Below, piece by piece: positions 5,501 to 12,619 of a stretch of 21,929 bases of DNA; position 1 is the first letter of the stretch; each line of letters begins with the position of its first letter. Origin of the DNA: CAXMST01 sp964196325. GTDB lineage: Bacteria > Actinomycetota > Thermoleophilia > Solirubrobacterales > 70-9. The notes under the pieces are model-generated. The model did no database searches, was not told where the DNA came from, and saw nothing but the letters and a program-made list of their open reading frames with translations. The position numbers and the translations under genes are program-made. The stretch spans positions 1-21,929 of the forward strand of contig CAXMST010000213.1 in assembly GCA_964196325.1 (NCBI GenBank). The letters run 5' to 3'.

Positions 5501-7999
5501 GTGCCAGCAGCCAGCGCCGTCGATACCACCCCGATCGGGCTGAGCTCCTCGGAGGCGGCCCGCCGCCTGGCTCAACTGGGAGAGCCCCAGGAAAGCTCCT
5601 CGCGTTCGATTCGATCGATCGTGATTGCGAACGTGTTCACGCTGTTCAACGGGATCGTCTTGGTCTTCTTCGTGTTGGTGATCAGCCAGCGCCTGTTCGC
5701 CGACGCGCTCTTCGCGCTCGTAGCTGTCGTCAACTCGGCGATTGGGATCCGTCAGGAGCTGCGAGCCAAGGCCGTCCTCGACAATCTGGCCCTGCTCGTC
5801 GCGCCTCGGGCCAAGGTCGTCCGCGGTGGTGAGACCCTGGAGCTGCTGGCAGAGGAGGTGGTGCCCGGCGATGCCGTGCGGATCGAGCCCGGCGATCAGC
5901 TCGTCGCCGACGGCCGGGTCACCTCCTCGCGCGGTCTGACCATGGACGAGTCGCTGCTTACCGGCGAGGCCGACGGGATCCACAAGGATCGCGGGGACGA
6001 GGTCCTCTCGGGCTCGTTCTGCAGCTCCGGATCCGGCTACCTGGAGGTCGACGCGGTGCGCGAGCAGAGCTACGCCGCGCGGATCGCGGGCGAGGCGAAG
6101 GAGTTCCGGCACCCACCCTCGCCGCTGCAACTCGAGGTGAACCGAATCCTGTGGGCGACCTCGGCGCTGCTGGTGCCGATGGCGATAGTGATGTTGATTG
6201 GCTTCAGCGTCCGTAGCGTGAGCCTGACCGAGGCCGCTCAGGAGGCGACGGCCGGGCTGATCACGCTGGTCCCCGAGGGGCTGGTGTTGCTGATGAGCGT
6301 GACCCTGGCCGTCGCCGCGATCCGGCTCGCGCGTCAGAACACGCTGGTCCAGCAGATCGCCGCGACGGAGGCGCTCGCCGCCGTCGACACGATCTGCGTG
6401 GACAAGACGGGGACGCTCACCGACGGCACCCTGGAGTTGATCGACGTGGTCCTCGCCGATGGTGGCAGCGACGATGACCGGGCCGCGCTGGGGAGGTTCG
6501 CGGCCTCGGCCGGGGAGCGCAACCGAACCCTGGAGACGATCGCCGAGGCCTTCCCGGCGCAGGCCGAGGCGGTCACGGCCGAGGTTCCGTTCTCTTCCCG
6601 CTGGAAGTGGAGCGGACTGACGCTGAACGGCGGCGGCGCGCCGCACAGCTACGTGATCGGAGCGCCCGACGTGCTGATCGCCGCCGGCTCACTGCAGCTG
6701 CCGGCGGAGCTCGATCGGGCGCTCGCAGAGCATACGGCGGCCGGCCGTCGGGTCGTCGCCTTCGGCCGGACTCGAGCGGGGCTGCCCGACGATCCAGCTC
6801 ACGCCCCCCCACCCTCACTAGAGGCCCGGGCCCTGGTCGTGCTCGAGGAGACGCTGCGGCCCGATGCGCGGGAGACGATCGAGTTCATGCGCGAACAGCA
6901 AGTCGACCTCAAGGTGATCTCCGGCGACGCGCGCGAGACCGTCACCGCGGTCGCCCAAGCCCTCGGAATCGAGCGGGACGCCGGCGTGATCGAGGGGCCG
7001 GATCTCCCCGATCAGCGCCATGAGCTGGCCCAGGTCGCCGCCGCGAACACCGTCTTCTGCCGGATCACGCCGGACCAGAAGAAGGCGCTGGTCGCCGCAC
7101 TCTCCCGCTCGGGACGGTTCACGGCGATGATCGGTGACGGCGTCAACGACGTGCCGGCGCTGAAGCAGGCGCGGCTAGCGGTCGCGATGGGCTCGGGAAG
7201 CCAGATCATCAAGGGAATCGCCGACATCGTCCTGCTCCGCGATGAGTTCTCGATGCTGCCGCGGGCCGTGGCGGAGGGCCGACGGATCGCGCGCAACATC
7301 CACCGGCTCGGACGCCTTTACATGATGAAGACGTTCTACGCGGGCTTTCTGATCGTCGCCGCGGCCATATTCGGCTTCCCGTTTCCGTTCCTGCCGCGGC
7401 AGCTGACCGTCGCCGCGGCGCTGACGATCGGGATCCCCTCGTTCGTGCTCGCCCTGGCTCCGAGCGAGGGTCCGCTGTACCGCGGCCGTCTGCTGCGCGC
7501 GCTGACCGCGTTCAGCCTTCCCGCCGGGTTCGGGGTCGGCGTCGGATCGTTGCTCTCCTTCTTCCTCGTGGACTCCGTGTTCGGCGGATCCCTGAATGAG
7601 GCGCGAACCGCGGCCACCACCACCCTGATCATCCTCGGCTTGGCCTTCATCCTGCTGCTCGAGCGCGGCCCCGGGCGCGAGCACATCGTGATCCAGAGTT
7701 ACATGCTGGCGATGATCTCGAGCCTCGGAGCGCTGTTCGCCCTGGTCCTCGCAGCCGAGCCCGTTCGCGAGTTCTTCGAGCTCGAGCTGCTCACGGCGGG
7801 GCAGTGGTTTTTGGCCTTGATCTCGGTCGCGATCGGGCTGCTCACGGCAAGCGCCTTGTGGCGTCTTCCGGTGATCCAGCGCCTCGAGGAGGAGCCGGGC
7901 GCCGGCGGCGACGCCACCCCCGACGGCGAGGCGATCCCGCGACCAACGCACCGGGTCGTGCAGCAGATCAGCGACTTCGCCGAGCGGCGCCTAGGCTAG
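5501..7999 (+). CDS. ctpE: P-type ATPase, CtpE-like calcium transporter
   Basis: This is an 832-residue integral membrane cation pump. It has the actuator motif LTGEAD (T154-E156), the M4 motif VPEGLVLL (257-264), the phosphorylation site DKTGTLT with D301, the nucleotide-domain 'KWSG' near 370, and the hinge GDGVNDVPAL (545-554). Hydrophobic pairs lie near 45-85, 215-285 and in six C-terminal segments (about 610-790). TGEA instead of TGES, and PEGLVL instead of PEGLP, match mycobacterial CtpE, reported as a Ca2+ transporter, rather than MgtA or SERCA-type pumps. Calcium as substrate is therefore inferred. The GTG at 5501 is chosen because the in-frame GTG at 5486 lies on the terminator's 3' side. 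Neither has a Shine-Dalgarno. Pyruvate kinase follows 5 nt downstream. Confidence 0.92.
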   Translation: MPAASAVDTTPIGLSSSEAARRLAQLGEPQESSSRSIRSIVIANVFTLFNGIVLVFFVLVISQRLFADALFALVAVVNSAIGIRQELRAKAVLDNLALLVAPRAKVVRGGETLELLAEEVVPGDAVRIEPGDQLVADGRVTSSRGLTMDESLLTGEADGIHKDRGDEVLSGSFCSSGSGYLEVDAVREQSYAARIAGEAKEFRHPPSPLQLEVNRILWATSALLVPMAIVMLIGFSVRSVSLTEAAQEATAGLITLVPEGLVLLMSVTLAVAAIRLARQNTLVQQIAATEALAAVDTICVDKTGTLTDGTLELIDVVLADGGSDDDRAALGRFAASAGERNRTLETIAEAFPAQAEAVTAEVPFSSRWKWSGLTLNGGGAPHSYVIGAPDVLIAAGSLQLPAELDRALAEHTAAGRRVVAFGRTRAGLPDDPAHAPPPSLEARALVVLEETLRPDARETIEFMREQQVDLKVISGDARETVTAVAQALGIERDAGVIEGPDLPDQRHELAQVAAANTVFCRITPDQKKALVAALSRSGRFTAMIGDGVNDVPALKQARLAVAMGSGSQIIKGIADIVLLRDEFSMLPRAVAEGRRIARNIHRLGRLYMMKTFYAGFLIVAAAIFGFPFPFLPRQLTVAAALTIGIPSFVLALAPSEGPLYRGRLLRALTAFSLPAGFGVGVGSLLSFFLVDSVFGGSLNEARTAATTTLIILGLAFILLLERGPGREHIVIQSYMLAMISSLGALFALVLAAEPVREFFELELLTAGQWFLALISVAIGLLTASALWRLPVIQRLEEEPGAGGDATPDGEAIPRPTHRVVQQISDFAERRLG
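7992..7997 (+). promoter_or_regulatory. -10-like TAGGCT for pyruvate kinase inside ATPase end
   Basis: TAGGCT ends 7 nt before the pyruvate kinase ATG at 8005 and shares its last base with the TAG stop codon of the ATPase. No Shine-Dalgarno is visible for the downstream gene. This suggests that pyruvate kinase can be made from its own leaderless transcript in addition to any read-through from the ATPase gene. Confidence 0.5.
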
Positions 8000-8004
8000 C
8001 CGGC

Positions 8005-9438
8005 ATGCCGAAGGTACCGATCATCGAACGGCGGACCAAGGTCGTGGCCACGATCGGGCCCGCCTCCCGCGAGACCGAAATGCTGGCAGCGATGATCCGG
8101 GCGGGAGCCGACGTCTTCCGGCTCAACTTCTCGCACGGGACGGCCGCGGAGCACACGGAGACGATCGGCCGAATTCGCGAAGCCTCGGAGGAGACGGGCA
8201 AATGGGTCGCGATCCTCGGTGATCTGCCCGGGCCGAAGCTGCGCCTCGACGAGGTCACCGACGGCATCGTCAGGGTCCACGCCGGCTCGGAGCTGACCCT
8301 GACGATCGACGAGTGCCTGGGAACCGCCGAGCGACTGCCGCTCTCCTTCGAGGGCCTGACCAAGGCGGTCGCACCCGGGGACCCGATCTTTCTCGCCGAT
8401 GGGCGGATCCGACTAAAGGCGAAACACGTGGGCGAGCGCGAGGTGCTCTGCGAGGTCGAAACCGGCGGCTCGGTCGCCTCTCACCAGGGGGTCAACCTGC
8501 CGGGCGCGGCCGCCGGGATGCCGTCGGCGGGAAAGGCGGACATGGAGTGGGTCGACTTCGCCGTCGACCACGAGATCGACCTGCTCGCGGTCTCATTCGT
8601 GCGTACGGCCCAGGATCTGGTCCCGATCAACGAACGAATTCGCAGCCGCGGCTCGGACATTCCCCTGATCGCAAAGATTGAGAAGCCGCAGGCGCTCGAG
8701 GACACCGAGCGGATCATCGACGAGGCCGTCAGCGGGATCATGGTCGCCCGCGGCGACCTCGGGATCGAGCTCCCGATCGAGCACGTGCCGCCGACCCAGA
8801 AGCGCCTGATCAGGCTCGCCGGCAGCCGCTCCAAGCCGGTGATCACGGCGACCCAGATGCTCGCCTCGATGGTCCACAGCGATCGGCCCACGCGAGCTGA
8901 GGTCACCGACGTCGCCAACGCGATCTACGACAGCAGCGACGCCGTGATGCTCTCCGAGGAGACGGCGATCGGCGAGTACCCGCTCGAGGCGGTTCAGATG
9001 ATGGACCGCATCGCCCAGCAGGCCGAGCTCGACCTTCCCTACGAGGAGTGGCTCCGCAGTCGGGTCCACGCCGCCCCCGGCGATGTCGCCGCGGCGGTCG
9101 CCGAGAGCGCGGTCTCTGCCACCCGCAGGCTCGGCCTGAAGGCGATCGTCGTCCCAACCCGGAGCGGGCGCACGGCGCGCCTGGTCAGCGCCTACCGGCC
9201 CGAGGTGCCGATCGTCGCGATCTCACCCCGCAAAGAGACGGTCCGCCGACTGAACCTGCTGTTCGGGGTGCGCTGCTACCTGCACCACGAGTGGGGAGAC
9301 CTCAACGAACTGTTGGTCGAGTCCGGTGCGATCGCTCGCGAGGTCGGGGTCGCCTCCCCAGGCGACCTGATCGTCATCACCGCCGGCCTGCCCGAGCACG
9401 AGCTCGGCACCAACGTCTTCGAGATCCACCGCGTTTAG
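8005..9438 (+). CDS. pyk: Pyruvate kinase
   Basis: The 477-residue enzyme converts phosphoenolpyruvate and ADP to pyruvate and ATP in glycolysis. It has the N-terminal KVVATIGPAS, 'DVFRLNFSHG' (R39, N41, S43), 'AKIEKPQAL' with catalytic K224 and metal ligand E226, 'MVARGDLGIELP' with D251, and 'TQMLASM'. The C-terminal domain ends in 'GTNVFEIHRV', with no extra PEP-utiliser domain. The length is normal for bacterial type II enzymes. The frame is open upstream into the ATPase gene, but homology begins at this ATG. The start is 5 nt after the ATPase stop and has the TAGGCT element 7 nt upstream. The pairing with a calcium pump is not a usual pyk neighbourhood that I know of. Confidence 0.97.
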   Translation: MPKVPIIERRTKVVATIGPASRETEMLAAMIRAGADVFRLNFSHGTAAEHTETIGRIREASEETGKWVAILGDLPGPKLRLDEVTDGIVRVHAGSELTLTIDECLGTAERLPLSFEGLTKAVAPGDPIFLADGRIRLKAKHVGEREVLCEVETGGSVASHQGVNLPGAAAGMPSAGKADMEWVDFAVDHEIDLLAVSFVRTAQDLVPINERIRSRGSDIPLIAKIEKPQALEDTERIIDEAVSGIMVARGDLGIELPIEHVPPTQKRLIRLAGSRSKPVITATQMLASMVHSDRPTRAEVTDVANAIYDSSDAVMLSEETAIGEYPLEAVQMMDRIAQQAELDLPYEEWLRSRVHAAPGDVAAAVAESAVSATRRLGLKAIVVPTRSGRTARLVSAYRPEVPIVAISPRKETVRRLNLLFGVRCYLHHEWGDLNELLVESGAIAREVGVASPGDLIVITAGLPEHELGTNVFEIHRV

Positions 9439-9472
9439 CCGCGTGGGCGAGCCAACTGTTCGCGACAGGTAG

Positions 9473-10099
9473 CTAAGGCGCCCACGGTGGGGGCGTCGGT
9501 GGCTGGGATTCCACCCGCACGATCCAGCGATCAAGGCAGGGATCGGAGCCGCCTGCCAGGAGCTCCCGCAGGACGGCGTGGAAGGGGTCGCCGTCGCCGG
9601 GGCTGGGATCGTCCCTGGCGTAGCGGAGAAAGGGATAGGCGCAGACATCCGCGATCCCGATTCGGTCGCCGAGCAGAAACTCGCGGGCCGACAGCATTCG
9701 CTCGAATCGCCGGCTCCATGCACGGACTCCATCCGCGAGGGCCTCGGCCTCGGCGCCCGTCGGCGGGCTGGCCGAAGCCAGGGCGTTCGGCGGCCGCTTC
9801 CAGACCTCGTTGAACCACTCCACGAACAGCTCCGCCACCGCCCACTCCGTCGGATCACCGGGGAACAGGCGCGGTTGAGGATAGTCGCGGTCGAGGCGCC
9901 GAAGAATCGCGATCGAATCGACGACCACGTCGGAGCCGAACTCCGCGACCGGCGTCAGCTCCTGGCCACTCAGCCGTAGCAGCTCCCCGCGCCGGCCGGG
10001 GTCGTGGTCGATCCACTCGACGGGGACGCCTTTAAGAGCGCAGCCGAGGGCGACGCGCTCGACGTTGGTCGAGAAGGGGATGCGATGAACACGGATCAC
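9473..10099 (-). CDS. Glutathione S-transferase family protein
   Basis: This 208-residue two-domain protein has a thioredoxin-like N-terminal half beginning 'VHRIPFSTNVERVALGCALKG', with Ser/Thr where the CxxC would be. 'LTPVAEFGSDVVVDSIAILRRLD' follows (the cis-proline and Asp-Ser glutathione-site pattern), then a helical C-terminal half with 'FLLGDRIGIADVCAYPFLRYA' (the GST-C N-capping box region). Actinobacteria mostly lack glutathione, so the thiol may be mycothiol or another, or the protein may be a non-enzymatic relative. The start is a GTG at 10099. It lies 48 nt downstream of the thioesterase start side on the other flank and converges on pyk at 34 nt. Confidence 0.82.
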   Translation of the reverse strand: MIRVHRIPFSTNVERVALGCALKGVPVEWIDHDPGRRGELLRLSGQELTPVAEFGSDVVVDSIAILRRLDRDYPQPRLFPGDPTEWAVAELFVEWFNEVWKRPPNALASASPPTGAEAEALADGVRAWSRRFERMLSAREFLLGDRIGIADVCAYPFLRYARDDPSPGDGDPFHAVLRELLAGGSDPCLDRWIVRVESQPPTPPPWAP

Positions 10100-10106
10100 A
10101 TCGCAG

Positions 10107-10135
10107 AGCTTGGCCCGCGCCCGCGACTAATGCAA
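10107..10135 (-). promoter_or_regulatory. Candidate promoter TTGCAT-17-CAAGCT for the GST gene
   Basis: On the reverse strand TTGCAT (10130-10135) and CAAGCT (10107-10112) are 17 nt apart, and the second hexamer ends 7 nt before the GTG start. The -10 box is poor at its first base. It would be a leaderless internal promoter between the thioesterase and GST genes. Confidence 0.3.
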
Positions 10136-10147
10136 GAGGGACCGTTA

Positions 10148-10600
10148 CTAGGCCCGATCAGTCTCGCTAATCGCCGGCGCGATCACGAACTGGGTCACGA
10201 TCAGGTTGGCCAGCAGACGCTCGCCGCGGCTCATCCGGGTCTCGATCACGTGGGTGGACCGGCCCCCGTGCAGGGTCACGGCCCGGGCGGTGATCTCATC
10301 CCCGAGCCCAGCCGCAGCGAAGGCGTTGAGCTTCATCTCGATCGTGGTGAAGTTGTGTCCCTCGGGCAGATGCCGGAAGGTCTGCCAGGCAGCGACCGTG
10401 TCCCCGAGGCCGCTCCAGGCGCCGCCATGGACGAATCCACCGGGGTGCAGATGCTGCTCATCGACCACGATCCGCCCGAGCGAGTACTCATCCGTGATCT
10501 CCAGCGGCTCGATCGCCATCCTCGAGGGGTAGCTCTGCGGCATCCGCTCCAGCAGCGCCCGGAAAGCCTCGGCGGTTATCCGTGGCATCGGCTCGCTCAT
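10148..10600 (-). CDS. PaaI-type hotdog-fold thioesterase
   Basis: This 150-residue hotdog protein has the signature 'HPGGFVHGGAWSGLGDTVAAW' (about 56-75). The HGG turn and the following aspartate are the expected catalytic elements of PaaI/YbgC-like acyl-CoA thioesterases. 'TTIEMKLNAFAAAGLGDEITARA' and 'GRSTHVIETRM' fit the later strands. It probably hydrolyses a CoA thioester in the cytoplasm, with unknown acyl chain. Its ATG overlaps the crotonase stop codon by 4 nt (ATGA, 10597-10600), so the two are translationally coupled and likely act on related acyl-CoA compounds. Confidence 0.9.
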   Translation of the reverse strand: MSEPMPRITAEAFRALLERMPQSYPSRMAIEPLEITDEYSLGRIVVDEQHLHPGGFVHGGAWSGLGDTVAAWQTFRHLPEGHNFTTIEMKLNAFAAAGLGDEITARAVTLHGGRSTHVIETRMSRGERLLANLIVTQFVIAPAISETDRA

Positions 10601-11520
10601 TGGTCGCGGCCGTAGTCCCCGAAGGGCTCATCGCGCTCGCGCACCGCCTGCTTGAAGCCGCCCTCAGCCGCGCGCCGCTGGAAGGCGAAGCCCTCAGGGG
10701 TGTGGCGGGCGATCCCGTCGAAGATCACGCTCAGCGCCTGGGTGCCCTGCAGACCCTGGGCGTAGAGGGACTGGTTGATCGCAAGCTTGTGCATGACGAG
10801 CTGGTTGATCGGCAGCCGGGCGACCCGCGCAAGCAGCTCCTCGAAGCGCTGATCGAGCTCCGCGGCCGGCGCCGCCTCGCTGGCCAGACCCCACTCGGCC
10901 GCGGTCGCACCATCGATCGAGTCGCCTGTGAGAAGCAGTCGGCGGGCGCGCTCGAGCCCGATCCGATGCGACCAGAGCATCGAGGTCGGTACCCCCCAGA
11001 CCCGCGCCGGCGGATAGCCGATCTTGGCTCGGTCCTCGGTCACGATCAGGTCGCAGCACAGAGCCATGTCGGTGCCACCGGCCACGCAGAAGCCGTGGAT
11101 CTTGCAGATCGCGGGCTTCTCTGAGTGGAACAGGGACATGAAGCCACGCAGGTTGCGCCACATCATCTGGAAGTCCGTGACCGGATCCCACGTCCCGTCC
11201 GGGTCGTGGTTGGCGGCGACCACGGCGGGGTCCAGCGGCGAGCCCGCCGGGGCGCCAAAGCCGAAGTCGGAGACCTCGCCGGCCTGCTCAGATCCCATGC
11301 TCTCCGCCGAGGCGACCAGGTCGTAGCCGCCGCAGAAGCCCGACCCCGCGCCCGAGAGTGCGATCACGTGAATCGTTGGGTCGAGGTTGGCCTGTTCCAC
11401 GCACGCGGCCAGCTCGCGGGGCATCTCCAACGTGATCCCGTTGCCGCGATCGGGTCGATCCAGGGTGATCCGCGCGATCCGACCGTCGACCTCGTAGCGC
11501 ATCGTTCGCAGCTCACTCAT
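10597..11520 (-). CDS. Crotonase-fold (enoyl-CoA hydratase/isomerase family) protein
   Basis: The 307-residue protein has the crotonase core, 'RIARITLDRPDRGNGIT' (14-30), the oxyanion-hole strand 'GAGSGFCGGYDL' (57-68), and 'KIHGFCVAGGTDMALCCDL' (140-158). An insert of about 45 residues (about 70-118) between the two oxyanion loops makes it longer than the usual 260. The position of the first catalytic glutamate (Glu144 of rat hydratase) is Asp151. The second (Glu164) aligns with Ala in 'YPPARVWG'. It is therefore unlikely to be a standard hydratase. The start is taken at 11520 (MSELRTMRYEV). The frame stays open upstream to 11694, but that part overlaps the divergent polymerase gene and lacks family similarity. 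Confidence 0.9.
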   Translation of the reverse strand: MSELRTMRYEVDGRIARITLDRPDRGNGITLEMPRELAACVEQANLDPTIHVIALSGAGSGFCGGYDLVASAESMGSEQAGEVSDFGFGAPAGSPLDPAVVAANHDPDGTWDPVTDFQMMWRNLRGFMSLFHSEKPAICKIHGFCVAGGTDMALCCDLIVTEDRAKIGYPPARVWGVPTSMLWSHRIGLERARRLLLTGDSIDGATAAEWGLASEAAPAAELDQRFEELLARVARLPINQLVMHKLAINQSLYAQGLQGTQALSVIFDGIARHTPEGFAFQRRAAEGGFKQAVRERDEPFGDYGRDQ

Positions 11521-11599
11521 CGCGGTGAATCTCACGCGATCGGTCGGACGGCACCCACGGCACATGGCATGTAGGCGAGGCCTTACGCTCTCGCCCGAG

Positions 11600-12610
11600 A
11601 TGGCGAAGGAAGCGATCAACCTCAAGCTGGCGGGGCACGAGGTGCGGCTCTCAAGCCCAAGCCGGATCGTGTTCCCCGAGCCGGGGATCAGCAAGCTCGA
11701 GCTCGCCGAGTACTACGTCGAGGTCGCCGAGGCGGCGACGAATCACCTGCGCGAGCGCCCGACGACGATGAAGCGCTTCATGAAGGGGGTCGAGGGCGAG
11801 TTCTTCTTTCAGAAGCGGGTTCAGAAAGGGGCCCCCGAGTGGCTGCAGACCGCAGCGGTGCACTTCCCCAGCGGTCGCAGCGCCACGGAGCTCTGCGCGA
11901 ACGACGCGGCGCATCTCGTCTGGGCGGTGAACCTCGGCGTGATCGATTTCAACCCGTGGCCGTGCCGCCGTGACGATCTCGACCACCCGGACGAGCTGCG
12001 GGTCGACCTCGACCCGACGCCTGAGGCGAGCTGGGACGATGTGCGCCAGGTGGCGCTGCGCTGCGGTGAGGTGCTGACCGAGCACGGGTTGGTGGGCTTC
12101 CCGAAGACGTCCGGGAACCGGGGAATGCATATCAACGTGCGGATCGAGCCCGATCAGCCCTTCTCCGAGGTCCGCCGCGCGGCCCTGGCCCTGGCCCGTG
12201 AGGTCGAGCGACGCACCGGGCTGGCGACCAGCAAGTGGTGGAAGGAGGAGCGCCACGGGGTGTTCGTCGACTACAACCAGAACGCTCGCGACCGCACCGT
12301 GGCCTCGGCCTACTCGGTCCGCCCAACCCCCGACGCCCGGGTCTCGACCCCGCTGGAGTGGGACGAGGTCGAGAGCGTCGATCCAGCCGAGCACACGATC
12401 GCGACGGTGCCGAAGCGCCTGCAGCGGCTCGGGGATCCGGCGGCGGCAATCGACGAGCACGCCGGCTCGCTCGACAGCCTCCTGGAGCTGGCCGCCGAGG
12501 ATCAGCGCAAGGGCCTCGGCGACGCACCCTGGCCGCCACACTTCCGCAAGCAGGAGGGCGAGCCGAAGCGGGTCCAGCCGTCCAAGGATCGCCGCCGCAA
12601 AGCGGAATAG
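11600..12610 (+). CDS. Stand-alone LigD-type primase-polymerase (Prim-PolC-like)
   Basis: This 336-residue archaeo-eukaryotic-primase-type polymerase domain has no ligase or nuclease part. Key residues are 'MKRFMKGVEGEFFFQKR' (57-73), the metal aspartates in VDLDP (D136, D138), the SGNRGMH phosphate-binding motif (171-177), the third aspartate in VFVDYNQ (D224) and 'ASAYSVRPTP' (235-244). The catalytic set is intact. In mycobacteria a similar stand-alone polymerase (Rv3730c, Prim-PolC/PolD1) sits next to ligase LigC and fills short gaps in base-excision repair. The LigC-like gene 2.2 kb downstream supports the same role here. No Ku gene is in the window. The start at 11600 is chosen by family N-terminus, and the frame is open back to 11525. 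TACGCT lies 10 nt upstream, which is a poor leaderless fit. Confidence 0.9.
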   Translation: MAKEAINLKLAGHEVRLSSPSRIVFPEPGISKLELAEYYVEVAEAATNHLRERPTTMKRFMKGVEGEFFFQKRVQKGAPEWLQTAAVHFPSGRSATELCANDAAHLVWAVNLGVIDFNPWPCRRDDLDHPDELRVDLDPTPEASWDDVRQVALRCGEVLTEHGLVGFPKTSGNRGMHINVRIEPDQPFSEVRRAALALAREVERRTGLATSKWWKEERHGVFVDYNQNARDRTVASAYSVRPTPDARVSTPLEWDEVESVDPAEHTIATVPKRLQRLGDPAAAIDEHAGSLDSLLELAAEDQRKGLGDAPWPPHFRKQEGEPKRVQPSKDRRRKAE

Positions 12611-12613
12611 GCT
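12608..12613 (+). promoter_or_regulatory. -10-like TAGGCT formed by the polymerase stop codon
   Basis: TAGGCT begins with the TAG stop codon of the polymerase gene (12608-12610) and ends 6 nt before the ATG at 12620. A partial GGAG (12614-12617) is too close to the ATG to be a good ribosome site. This suggests a leaderless promoter for the PI-PLC gene that uses the upstream stop codon as part of its -10 box. Confidence 0.5.
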
Positions 12614-12619
12614 GGAGTG

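Noticed and set aside
5447..6646. A 399-codon open frame on the - strand opposite the ATPase
   Set aside because: It is a GC-bias shadow of the ATPase gene with no recognisable domain; the + strand has every P-type ATPase motif in order.
7804..8004. Upstream extension of the pyruvate kinase frame inside the ATPase gene
   Set aside because: The extension is an alternate reading of ATPase codons. Pyruvate kinase similarity begins at the ATG at 8005.
9442..9486. Inverted repeat (8 bp, 29-nt loop) at the pyk/GST convergent end
   Set aside because: The short stem, long loop and overlap with the GST stop codon make it too weak to call a terminator.
11521..11694. Upstream extension of the crotonase frame by 58 codons
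   Set aside because: It overlaps the divergent polymerase gene and its N-terminus has no crotonase similarity.
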